Assembly: GCA_016169945.1 (NCBI GenBank)
Contig: JADLSH010000387.1
Location: 2,480,001 to 2,544,000 of the forward strand
Direction of reading: 5' to 3'
Length of the DNA: 64,000 nt
DNA from: Trachythela sp. YZ-2020
Lineage: Eukaryota > Cnidaria > Anthozoa > Malacalcyonacea > Clavulariidae
The notes beneath the pieces were generated by a model. It did not search any database. It saw nothing but the letters and a program-made list of their open reading frames with translations, and was not told the origin of the DNA. The translations under genes were made by a program, and so were the position numbers. Positions 1-11,953 of the stretch are shown in pieces; position 1 is the first letter of the stretch, and each line of letters opens with the position of its first letter.

Positions 1-1781
1 GGCCTGGCGCGACACTTGTGTGACGTAGCTTAAGGGACGGAAGCTTTTCTTTTACTGTGTTGACTAGTATATTATTGCTTCATCAGGAAGGCAAAACATA
101 ATTTTACTGAGTTGAAAAAGGAATTGCTTTGCCATTTTAAAGTGATGACCAGATCACAGCCCAGCAGAGACCCAGTATGAGTATGGACTGTACTGTGTGG
201 CTGAAATTTCGTGGCGATTATTACAATAACGCACGGCACAAGCGTGACAACTCTACGTGCGTCTATGGTTTGCTTTAATATAATATTATAGATTATTTGA
301 TCTCTAGTCTAGTCTTCTTTTATTTCTTGTGTTTGAGAAATTTAAATTTTCAAGAATGGAAAACAGCCTTGGTATGGCTACGTTTTCCATTATAGCTCTT
401 CAGTGGTGGATTTATCTCACATTTCCAATTCCAGAACCGATAGCGCTTCAGACTGCTCAACTGACAAGCTTCGCAAAGAGGCAAAGTCCGCAAAGACCTG
501 TCTCGAAAAGTAAACATTGTCATTTCAAGCGGATTGTATATATTAGAACCGTCGGACAACACCAATATGTTTGAAAACAATGTGTTAAATACGTTGTCTA
601 AGGAAATAAGAATGCTCCTTGTACTTTTCGCAGTGACTGCGTCAAATTTGCGCAATATAAGCCTGTACAAAACGTACATGATAAGCTGTATAGCATAAGC
701 ATGATCCCGACAGATCAGTCTCGTCACGGTGTTCGCAGCTACTATAGAGAAGACACATCATTTCTATGTAAATCATATTACATATACGCAGTCAAAAATA
801 GTTCAAGAACGCTTTAAAATGGCACAAACAAGACTTGTTACTATTCCAGACAGTTATAAAGTAATATAATTAAGATACTTGCGGCCGGAGATGATGGCGC
901 GCGGCATTATATTTCAGCCATTTATTATTATAACCATACCGGGAGGCGAGTGTTCTACAATCGTTTCGTCGTCTTGTCGTTCACTATACTAAGGAGAAGC
1001 TAGAAGCTAATTATTTCCCTAGCCCACCGCAGAGGAGGTACGGTCTGCAAACTATTGCCAACGATCTAACAGTAGGATATCGGCAAACAAGCAGACAGTT
1101 CATATGGCATTCTTTGCAACTAAAACGTCGGCTTGTATATTTTGGAATGTTTGTTGTAGTTGGCGTCGCAAATATTCTATGTTATTATGTTGGTCTTTTC
1201 TGATCAGAATTTCTGGATATATATTTTGGTTATAATTTGTAAACATGTCCTCGCCTGCGAAGGTTTAGCACAAATAGACGAAGGCAATTGTGTCTTGTCT
1301 GCCGTACTTTAATAGGCCATGTCTGCTTTAAGCATTGACAGTCAATTCTGCATTGCAAACTCCAGTCACATTTTGTACACCTTCAGAGTCTTCTGGTATA
1401 TTTTGTGGGCAACATAAAGGTTAGCTTTGATGGAATAATATTTATTTTTTAGTCCCACTAGCAGTTTTCTCTAAGCCAGATAAGTCAATACATATAGCGC
1501 GCCGTAAACAAGTTCCTTAAATTACGTCACACAGGCTCGTTCCAGACTCTTGGTCGACTTGCGACTTTTTTCACGAAAATCACCATTTAAATGCATATAC
1601 CTCGCAAACGAAAATCGAAAATTAAAAACTGTAAAAGAACTTATTAACTAACTTTTTGTTCTCTATTAAATATCAAAAATTATTTTAAAGTGAAATTAAG
1701 ACTTACAGTTCTATAAGTCTGCTGTTCTAAATAGAGAGGTAACGATCTACAAGCTAGTGTAAATAACGTGAGACTGAACAG
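1..1781. other. Intergenic; possible 1.5-kb TIR element
   Basis: I see no convincing gene. CTTGTGTGACGTAGCTTAAG near 14-34 is matched in inverted orientation by the stretch near 1517-1537 (CTTAAATTACGTCACACAGG). The span between could therefore be a DNA transposon whose left end lies at the window edge. The open frames inside it are short and look random, with no domain recognised. Confidence 0.3.
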
Positions 1782-4700
1782 TTATTTGAACCATATTGAT
1801 GTTTGTCCCATCTTCTGGGTTGTATACAGGGAATGCCATCCATGATGGGCGTAATTTGGACATCCTTTGTCAACATCTGGTGCATAGGGTTTTACTGCTT
1901 TACATCCCCCAGCTGGTCTGTCACCGGTATGAACACTAGGAAAGAACGGACCTCTGTCCCATGTGCCGTACTGAGCGTTAACTGGCGAGAATCCGTAACC
2001 TGATGGGTATGTGTCACTCCAGGAGATAGCCAAAGCTTCAGCCAAAGCATATCTCTTTTCACTTCCGCTTTCACCTTTTAAAGCTTTCACAGTAAATTCA
2101 ACGACATGCATCTTGGGAATGGTGGAAGTTCCAATAGCTCCATGGTAACGGTTGTGGTTTGCAAACGTGATCTTGTATTGATTGTTACTGATATCAATTA
2201 AATAGACATAACTGTATTGGTTAATACCACCTGACACAGGATTGCTTCCAGCTGCCATTATCATATACTTTGCACCTCGAACCAAATTTACTGCACCATG
2301 TTGAAGTGCTATAACACCTTGGGAATTATTACGTTTGTTTGGATGCCAGGTGTAGCCGTTAGGATGATTCATATTGGGAATATTTTTATTTCGATCGTCA
2401 AAATTATTAGAAGCAGTCGTTGCGACGTATCCATAGCTCGCTAAGGTCCAACCACCACCCTGGAAGCTCATATCACAGTATGATTGGACGGAGGAGGCAT
2501 CGCCATCCGGTTGGATCCAGTACAAGCCACTGTTAACGGTCTTGGAACTCGAGTCTAAAATGTCTTTGCAGCTTTTTCCTGGATTTTCTTTGGTCAGGTC
2601 TTTGACACCTTTCGTAGAAAAGAAAGTATTTCTAAAATTATATATGTACAAAAGTGCTGCCCTGATCCGAACGTTTCTGAATTGCGCACGCAAGATCTGG
2701 GTATTATATACCGGTCTTCTCTCTGACTTTACAATAGTAGTTGCACATACAAAGTAAAGATAAGGATAATTAAGAGAAAAGGTTAAAGATGAGAATATAC
2801 GATGAAATAAAGATCAGAATTGAAAGCAAAACGTTTAATCGTACCATGGCAAACTTGAGCACATTTAAGAGACAGATCTTTTTTGACATCTTCACAGTGT
2901 CTCAGTTCTTGCTCAGAAGAAACAATTTTGTGGTAGAACTTAATGCAATCTTCATGAACAGTATTAGCGTTGTCTAAACACTTCTTACAGAAACCTGTAG
3001 ATAAATGTTAAAAAAATCATGATATACCATATATTTGACCAATGTCAATAAATACACCCGGGTTGCCAAAGAGGTTTTGGTCAATTGAATTGAATTAATC
3101 TTTGTTCAAAAAATCATTACTAAGTTGGCTTATTCCCTAATATACCTTAACATTGTTCGTAAATGAGCTTGTAGTTTATTCTGAAAAGCCCAATACACGC
3201 AAACTCAAACTACAAATAGCCAGATTATGAGGGATGGAGACTCTTCGTAAGATTGTCACACCCTGGGAAACTGGTATAAAGAATGTGCATTAGAATTTCG
3301 CTATATTTTTTAACAAAAACATTTCTCCGATATTTAGTAGGTAAGAGTAAAGAGTACTTCAGTTGATCAGATCCGACGAAGTATTTCATGCCATGATGCT
3401 CCATCTTCTTCGCTTCGCTCTCAGTTATAATCGTGATCGACATGCAGTTCTCCAGGTTCACTACCTCCCCCTTCACTGAAAAATCTGGCTTAGTACATGA
3501 CAAAAATATTATTACATAGGCAATAGGACTACCTTGCTATGGTGTAACGTAACTCTTGCCCAGGATAAATGTAAATTATCACTGGAACACAGATAAGTAG
3601 AAGTTTCTTAGGGGTTGCCTGTTTAGAAAATGAGAGATTAATTTGTCTATCCAATTTTTTTGTCTGTCAAATTCTTTAACTTCAAGGGAATTGTCGTTAT
3701 AGGAGGTTATATTCGGACCTTATAATACTATATGTGTTCCAAATTTCACTAGCTTGACCCTTTTTGAGCAAATTTATGCTTAATGGATATCAGATTCGCT
3801 TTCTTTGTAAACTCTGTTACATCAAATTGGTTAATCCACTTATGTCTCAATTAAGAAAATATTATAAGGCGCGACCATACTTAATATGTGACCAAACATT
3901 TCTTTCAATCTTCCCGTCAATCAGGGGCGTAAATGTGTGGGGAAATTGGGCTGCCGGATTGAAATGATCCAGTCGGTCTCGAAATAAGTGCAGTCGGTCT
4001 CAATTCTGCTGGATCCGTCCCTGCGTGCATGAGTTCAGTAAAACTGTGGATGCATGTGTCGGTCTCATTTCAAAACTCCCCCAGCCAAAATCGATATGTA
4101 CGCTCCTGCCATCACTCCCCGCGTACTCATTTCGCCCTTTCAAGAAACTTCATGCTGAGAAAGTCGTAAATACTTCAAGTGGCTCTGCCGAGAAAAGATG
4201 TCGTAAAGCAATCTTTTCCACGACCATGATTCAGATATTTTTCTGTTAACTATATAGGTGTGCTGAATGTCAGTAGACAGTAAGATTCAGTAGCAAGTAA
4301 ATTTTATTCCTGGCAACTGCCAAGCATTTTCTATAATTCATTCATCTCTCCTGATGGCAAGCGGTAAGTCTAGGTCAGCCTACTGACCACCTACCTGCTG
4401 TGCATGCTTTGACGAGATCTGCCTTATACTTATCACAATAACTTGGTCCTTCTCCACAATTTTTATCAAGAAGATTCATAAAATCATAGCAACTTTCACT
4501 AGCATTCTCAGCTTTCTTAGTACAATTTACCACCAGCTCACACTAGAAAAGAATAACTTAAATTTATAAAATTATATTCTTACTCTTAATTGCATCTCAT
4601 AATAATGGGCCATATCGACATGTGTTCGGCTTACCGAGCGTATTACTCAGGGACCGCGGAACATAGTATCGAATGCTGAAGTAACCTGAAATGTCAGGCC

Positions 4701-5583
4701 TTTTTTCCCCCGCCTTCGCTGAAAGGAGGGAAAGAACGGAGAGGAGATACCTGCTGGCGAGAAGGCGAAAAAATATAGTATTTTTTTCGCTTGATCGCCT
4801 GCACGCCTCTCCTCTGCCTGATTTTTCCTTTTAGCGTAAGGCGGAAAAAATAGTTCTCCATGTTAATGCATGTTTACTGTTGGATAAATTCAATCCATGA
4901 GCCAATATTAAAAGACAACTGGTAAAAGGTTGGGATTCGCCTCTTGTGCTATAAAGAATGACTTCATACTAATTAAATCATTAATGGCGAAATGACTTCC
5001 CTTGGCGAGCAATACGTTGGGCTGTATTGTGGGCGTATGAGGCACTGACACTCAGAAGCGGCGAAAAACTCGGGGGGGGGGGGCATAAACGGCAGGAACC
5101 CCAAAACGCAATAGCTTAAAACTCCTGATAAAGCACTGGGCCAAAGCAACGCTTGGAGGTGCATCAAATGCACGGGCGGATCCAGGCGGATGAAAATGTG
5201 GCACAACCCATGGTCAGATTTCAGTTATCTTAATATGTTACTGGAGCGTACCATTATACACGCATAGCCTTTCTAGCTCAGATCAACAAGGCCCCTCTGA
5301 AGTAGCCAGTCCGCCCCTGCTTACACTGTAAGGGATACAACATGAACTCCCACATATACTAGGATAAACGTATACTTGAATAGTTGTAACCTGAAAGGAT
5401 TTATTACTTTTATCTAGTGAATAGTGGTACACTCTTTATCGTCAGACAATGGCCAATGTACTGATTACCGACTATTTTAATTTACATTACCTTTTCTTCT
5501 ACCTCCGACTCCGTTGCCTTCAATAGTGGTGGCAACAACCACAGAGTCAATACGCAGATACAAAGTTGAGTAAACTACTTCAT
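1782..5583 (-). CDS. Secreted fibrinogen-like protein, copy 1 (stop codon in the signal-peptide exon)
   Basis: Four exons joined by eye: 5583-5491, 4542-4395, 2994-2845 and 2608-1782 (406 codons including stop). All junctions are GT/AG with phases 0, 1, 1. Exon 1 should encode the signal peptide (LWLLPPLL core), but codon 3 is TAG (5575-5577) where copy 2 has CTA. Exons 2 and 3 encode Cys-rich linkers with several C-x(n)-C pairs. Exon 4 carries a fibrinogen-like domain: GLYWIQPDG, then YCDM and GGGWTL. Past GGGWTL it does not follow the usual fibrinogen C-terminus, ending instead in GWHSLYTT...SIWFK. The expected role is a secreted lectin-like or pattern-recognition protein, from family knowledge only. 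Apart from the stop, the frame is open throughout, so it may be a recent pseudogene, a null allele or a sequencing error. Paralogue at 8419-15592. Confidence 0.7.
2995..4394 (-). other. Intron 2 of fibrinogen-like copy 1
   Basis: Parts of this intron (about 2995-3500) match intron 2 of copy 2 (10284-10740), so the duplication included introns. About 3540-4250 has no obvious counterpart in copy 2 and is probably a later insertion. A CAGGGGCG terminus near 3924 resembles hAT MITE ends, but I found no partner end or target-site duplication. Confidence 0.4.
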
Positions 5584-5689
5584 TTTTTCTTAGCTCCGTT
5601 CAGTATCGGCATCTGTGGAATTATGAGAGTAATATGAACTCTGTCCTATAAAACAATCGCATCATTGCCCTTTTAATAGGCAAGGTCAA

Positions 5690-7930
5690 TGCGCGATAAT
5701 CTTATATTTTATAACATCGCGGAAAACAAGGAAGAAAACACGACTGAGTTGATCCACAGTCTTCTAGAGAGTCACTTTGGCATTGAAGATGCAAAAAAGA
5801 TAAAGATTGACCGTTCCCATAGAATGGGAAGAAAACAGCGAGGAACAAAACCACCAGGCTAGCGCTGGGTGCGAGTTTGCAAAACCACGGGCCATTGTTG
5901 CCAAATTTAATTACTTTCCGGACAAAGAGCGAATTCTGGCAAATGCTAAAAAGCTAAAGGGTACCGGTATAGCTGTCTCAGAATAGTTCCCAGAGGAAAT
6001 TGTAACGGTAAGGAAACGACTATATCCAGAAATGGAAAAGGCGAGAGATCCAGGCAGAAAAGCTAAGTTAATAGTGAGAGAAAGATTATATATTGATGGG
6101 CAATGATTCAGAGAACCCAGTTTATCAACACAAGACAGGTGACGAAATCAAATTTGAAAACGCTTTTGAAATGCAAGTATTTTATCTCCTTAGATAGCAC
6201 ACAATGACACAACAACCCACAATAGATATCCATGATAACAATAATTGTTTTCCCTTTCATACTCTTACTAACAGTGAATTTGAAACATTAAGTTCATGAC
6301 AAACAGATTAAGCCAAAGTGATATGGATAGACTAAGCCAATTAAGATTTAATCCTTTCAACCAAATCAAAATATAGCGCTTTCCGGCAATAATATAGAAC
6401 TTGATACCTCATTCAACATAGATAAAATATGCTGCGATTATTTCTTACCAAAGGATTTTAAAACGCAAATTGAAAATAGAAATATACAAACAAAATTTTC
6501 GCTACTACACCATAAGAAATATATCAAATAAATATTACTTATTCAAAAATTTGATTGATACTTTAAATATACCTTATTAAATTCAGATAAAAGGACTAAC
6601 GGAGACTTAGCTAAATGACAACAATATGCATGGACTGTTTTACTTTGGATGGATACGAGTATTTTGGTTCAAATAGACCGAACAAAAGAGGCGGGGTGTA
6701 GGATTATACATTTCAAAACAATTAGAGTTTAAAAGTCTGAATGATTTGGATAAAAACGTAGACGATATAATAGTGAAAGTTTGAAACCAAGTTCATTGAA
6801 ATAGGAAATAAGAATGGTAAAAATATCATTATTGGGGTAGTTTATAGACCACCAAATGGCAAGAACAATGAATGAAATTTTAGAAAAGATTGACAGGTTG
6901 ACAGGAAAAATAAACTATGTTACTTAATGGGAGATTTAAAAAATTGAGCTATTTAAATCAGAGTCTTGTGCTTACACCAACTATTTTATTGAACAATTAT
7001 TCACATCATCCTTTTTCCCGCTAATTACTAAGCCAACGAGAATTACTCATCATACTGCCACAATAATCGACAACATTTTTACTAATAACCTGGAACAACT
7101 TGATGATATAGTATCAACGGTATTATTTTCAGCGATATAATAAGCCAATGAAAAATACCAAAAATTGGTCCAAAATATCAAAAACTTTTATTGACACCTG
7201 CTCATCAAATATAATAGATGACCCCAAAACAATAGCTGACAATTTCAACGAATACTTTATTAGACCTAATTTGGCAAATAAAATCAAACACGATGATAAA
7301 TAGTTTTGAAAAATATCCCACAGGTAGTTACCAATCCAATTTGTTTCTTAATCCTATCACCGCGATGACGGTATTAGCACAAACGTTGCCAAATTATCAG
7401 CTAAAGAAACTCTGTAAGCCATTAGCACATATCTTTAGCGTAACATTTTCGACTGGAATTATTCCAGATAATCTAAAAATCGCACTGATTACACCAACTT
7501 TTAAGCGTAATGATGAAATGAAGTTTGAAAATTACCGACCAACATCGGTTCTTGTTTGTTTTTCTACATTACTGGAAAGAACATATCAAAATATCAGTAT
7601 GGATTCAGAAAAAAATAGATCGACAGCACATGCAATAATTGACTTTTGTAGATAAAATTACCAAAGCAATTGACGAAGGAAAATACTCAGTTGGTATTTT
7701 CCTTGATTTATTAAGGGCATTTGATACAATTGATTAATTGTACAAGAGTCTGATAAAAATATTGGAACATTATGGTATAAAGGGAGAGGCCAAAAAATGG
7801 TTTGAAAATTATCTATGCAACAGAAAACCAAGTCGCAATGAAAACGGCGAAACAATAGACACAGCAGAAAACTTTAAGAAATATAACACAAAATATACTC
7901 CGAATGAAAGCATATTGAAATAGATATTTC
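5690..7930 (+). pseudogene. Decayed LINE (ORF1 and ORF2 remnants)
   Basis: Read in shifting frames, 5757-6100 resembles a LINE ORF1p of the RRM/Transposase_22 type (IDRSHRMGR, then AIVAKFNYFPDKERIL, then KLKGTGIAVSE, then a LYIDG end). From about 6330 the text follows ORF2 of the LINE at 11954-14931: FLPK at the N-terminus, GVVYRPPN and MGDL from the endonuclease, then RT pieces (ALITPTFK...ENYRPTSV at 7484-7550; VGIFLDLLRAFDTID near 7690). Many stops and deletions are present, so it is inactive. It lies between the two fibrinogen-like copies. It is useful because it retains ORF1, which the younger copy lacks. Confidence 0.75.
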
Positions 7931-9202
7931 AATTAAGTTTCTCAGTGGTGGCTTCACATAAATGTTGTGAAATACACTGATAAAAGATGACAGCACTCGG
8001 AATATCCATCAAAATCATTCGTGAACCAACAATAGACTTACTCTATAATTTGACGAGTTTTATCGAATACTTTATTCCCAGTCCCTATTTTGACTCATCT
8101 ATATTACAAAAGAGAATTACCATCACTGCCTGCGCAGTGCGCACTCGCTTTGGCCGACGTACAACGACTTAATTGCAGCGGTAGCAAATACTACAAGTTT
8201 ATTGTTCTCTACTTAAGTATTCTTTTATTGACGAACGTTGTAGCAAATATTACAATATACTAGTCAACTGTTCTTATTCATAGAGAGAAGCTAAATTCTA
8301 GAGGCCTACTGTTATTAATCAGGAGAAGTTACGACAGTAAGTTGTAGTATAAGTCTTCTGTCCTTATAAGTAAGAAAGGTCTAAATCTAGAGTTCTAAAT
8401 AATGAGAAGACTGAACAGTTATTTGAACCATATTGATGTCTGTCCCGTCTTCTGGGTTGTATACAGGGAATGCCATCCATGATGGGCGTAATTTGGACAT
8501 CCCTTGTCCACATCTGGTGCATAGGGTTTTGCTGCTTTACATAATCCCCCAGCTGGTCTGTCACCGGTATGAACACTAGGAAAGAATGGACCTCTGTCCC
8601 ATGTGCCGTACTGAGCGTTAACTGGCGAGAATCCGTAACCTGATGGGTATGTGTCACTCCAGGAGATACCCAAAGCTTCAGCCAAAGCATATCTCTTTTC
8701 ACTTCCGGTTTCACCTTTCAAAGCTTTCACAGTAAATTCAACGACATGCATCTTGGGAATGGTGGAAGTTCCAATAGCTCCATGGTAACGGTTGTGGTTT
8801 GCAAACGTGACCTTGTATTGATTGTTACTGATATCAATGAAATAGACATAACTGTATTGGTTAATACCACCTGAAACAGGATTGCTTCCAGCTGCCATTA
8901 TCATATACTTTGCACCTCGAACCAAATTTACTGCACCATGTTGAAGTGCTATAATACCTTGGGAATTATTACGTTTGTTTGGATGCCAGGTGTAGCCGTT
9001 AGGATGGTTCATATTGGGAATATTTTTATTTCGATCGTCAAAAGTACCATAAGCAGTCGTTGCGACGTATCCATAGCTCGCTAAGTGTCACTCGAGTCTA
9101 AAATGTCTCTGCAGCTTTTCCCCGGATTTTCTTTGGTCAGATCTTTGACACCTTTGACACCTTTGACACCTTTCGTAGAAAAGAAAGTATTTTTATTAAA
9201 AA

Positions 9203-10136
9203 ACAGTGGTGGATCCAGACAGGTCTTTAGGGGGTGCTGGACGAGCAAGCGAGCACACCGAACCTAGTCTGCGAGCTGGCTATCTTAGTTTGGGGAAAAA
9301 GAGCCTGCGCTGACGCCATACATGCAACTTTGAATATCCGCCCCAAAAATCACATGAAGAAAATTAACCAATCAGGAAACACTCAGCGCTTTGCAGGCAC
9401 TCAACCCCAACAGCCATATTAACAATTTAACATAAACACAAAATCTCTTCTGGCTTTGGAAACCGTAGAAGATTCGTTCAACCATAGTTTTATTAATTTT
9501 ACTCTCGCTCGTTAGGTAGCGATTCCAAAATTAAACAAAATATCACAGTTTGGATACATATTTCCCCCCGCACGATCGAGCGCGTGAATTTCAAATTTAC
9601 ATAAATTGTCAAGAACAAAGTTCCTGGAAATATCAAAATTTTATATTAATTATAAATATCACTCAAATGTAGACAAAATAGATACATTATGAAGACTTTT
9701 CAATAAAAGTTCAAAATATACTTGAATAAAATGGATGTGATGTTTTAGTGAGGTTGGCATGTTGTTCGGGTGGGTCAATATTTAATATAATGCAAATTTA
9801 ACGCTAAGCCAAAACCACTCACAACATTAATACAAACCCTACGACTGTGCGAAAGACAAATGACTGCATTTTTAATTTCTATTTTAATTACCGAATATCT
9901 ATATAATTCTAGAAGTTTACAACAAATTTCAAATTTTGTTTACTCAATCAAATGATCAAATTTAATAATAATAAAATAATAATAGTATTTTGAACTAGTG
10001 CTGCCTTGAATTAAAAAGATTACTCGTATCAAATTTTGAATACCTCAAACATTTAAAAGTATGATAAATTTATTTTTTTGCACGTTGGCCAAGGTCAACA
10101 GGGGTGCCCCTATCCACCCCCTATAAATCCACCACT
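9203..10136. mobile_element. Non-autonomous TIR element inserted near exon 3 of copy 2
   Basis: CAGTGGTGGATCC at the left is matched by an inverted ATCCACCACTG at the right, with G-rich/C-rich subterminal stretches (GGGGGTGCTGG and GGGTGCCCC). Flanks are AT-rich (TTAAAAAA / TTTTTAAA), so the target-site duplication cannot be read with confidence. No transposase is seen. The insertion coincides with loss of the exon 3 donor. The ends are compatible with a hAT-type MITE. Confidence 0.6.
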
Positions 10137-11953
10137 GTTTTTAAATTGAAAGTGTACTAAAATCTTTTTTCACATCTTCACAGTGTTTAAGTTCTTGCTC
10201 GGCAGAAGTAACAATTTTATGGTAGAACGTAATGCAATCTTTATAAGCAGTATTAGCGTTCTCTGAGCACTTCTTACAGAAACCTGTAAAATATAATGTT
10301 AAAAATATATGATATACTGTTATATTTGACCAATTGGCAATGACATGCGCTCAAAATAAACCCGGGTTGGCAAAGAGGTTTTGGTCAATTGAATTGAATT
10401 AATCTTTATTTAATTTGAAGGTAGTAAAAATCATTGCTAATAAGTTTGTTTATTCCCTAAATGTCCCCTGACATCGTTCGTAAATGGGCTTTTATTCCGA
10501 AAAGCCCCATACACAACAGCTCAAAACAAGTAGCCAGATTATGAGGGACAGATTCTCCTGGTAAAATTGGCGCACCCTGAGGAAATGCAAACTTGTATAC
10601 AGAACAGATATCCGACGAATTATTTCATGCCATGATGACCCATTTTCCCCTTGCTTCTTTGCTTTCCTCCCAGTTATAATCGTGATCAACATGCAGTTCT
10701 CCAGGTTCACTGCGCCCCCCCTCCTCTCCATTCACTGGAATTTTTTTTCCTGTTACTAGTTGTGGTGAATGTCAGTAGACAGTAAGATCCAGTGGCAAGT
10801 AAATTTTATTCCTGTCAAGCACTTTCTATTGACAGTTCCGTCTTGACGTCATTAATTTTCCCATCTTGATATGTACAAAACTTTTCCTTTGGCAAAAATG
10901 AATCCCAGATTTTCATGCTCAACTTTGAGTTTTGTATATTACGTTTGTATGTAATTTGCTGAAGGTTGTTCAAACAAAATGGCCTAATTGGAGCATGAAA
11001 ATTTCAATTTTGGGATCCATTTTTGTCAAATCTCATGATTTAAGATTGAGAGTAAGTTATTTGCCTGGCTTTCCTGATGGCAAGTAATAAAACGTGACAT
11101 GAGTCTACTGACTACCTACCTGCTGTGCATGCTTTGATAAGATCATCCTTATACTTATCACAATAACTTGGTCCTTCGCCACAATTTTTATCAAGAAGAT
11201 TCATAAAATCATAGCAACTTTCACTGGTATTCTCAGCTTTCTTAGTGCAATTTACCACCAGTTCACACTAGAAAAGAATAATTTAAACTTATTAAATTAT
11301 TTCTTTATACTTTTGCATCTCATAATAATGGGCTATATCCTGCTTTATCATTGTCACTGGATGAGGCCACTGCGCTAAATACATCAGTGGATGAGGCATT
11401 CAAATAGAAAATATATTCACCTTGACTGAGATTCATTCTAACTTAAGGCGAAATCACACCAGCCTCCAGTCAAACTGTCTTGTTTCTCAAAGACAAATTC
11501 GGAACAGTAGCATATACAAATTCTGCCTGTTCTATTTCAAACCTTTAACACGGGAACTTGTGTGAACGACAAATATTTGGGTAGGGAGAGGGGAAATTTG
11601 TTATTAAAAACTCATGGACAACATGAGCAAACAACTTAGTCAGAAAATGTTTTAAATTTCATAATTGACGACAACATTAATATGTAAATTGACATACAAG
11701 TACCCAGAATTAATCAGTCATGGATATGATTCTTATGGTCTAAAATATTTATAGCTATTGCATAGAGCGACCTAAATTCAATACACTCTAATTCTCCATG
11801 TTAATGTATACTGATGGATAAATTCAATCCATGAGCCAATAGTAATAAAAAGTGGGAAAATTATGTTGGGATTCGCCACTTCTGCTATAAAGAATGAGAA
11901 TTAAGACCGTATGTGAAATCATTTGAAATCTGAAATCATTTGATACTATTGAT

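Noticed and set aside
350..727. 125-aa minus-strand frame near the window start
   Set aside because: No recognised domain, paralogue or splice pattern; its composition is like the surrounding non-coding DNA.
3924..4025. hAT MITE starting CAGGGGCGTAAATG
   Set aside because: No matching inverted end or 8-bp duplication was found downstream.
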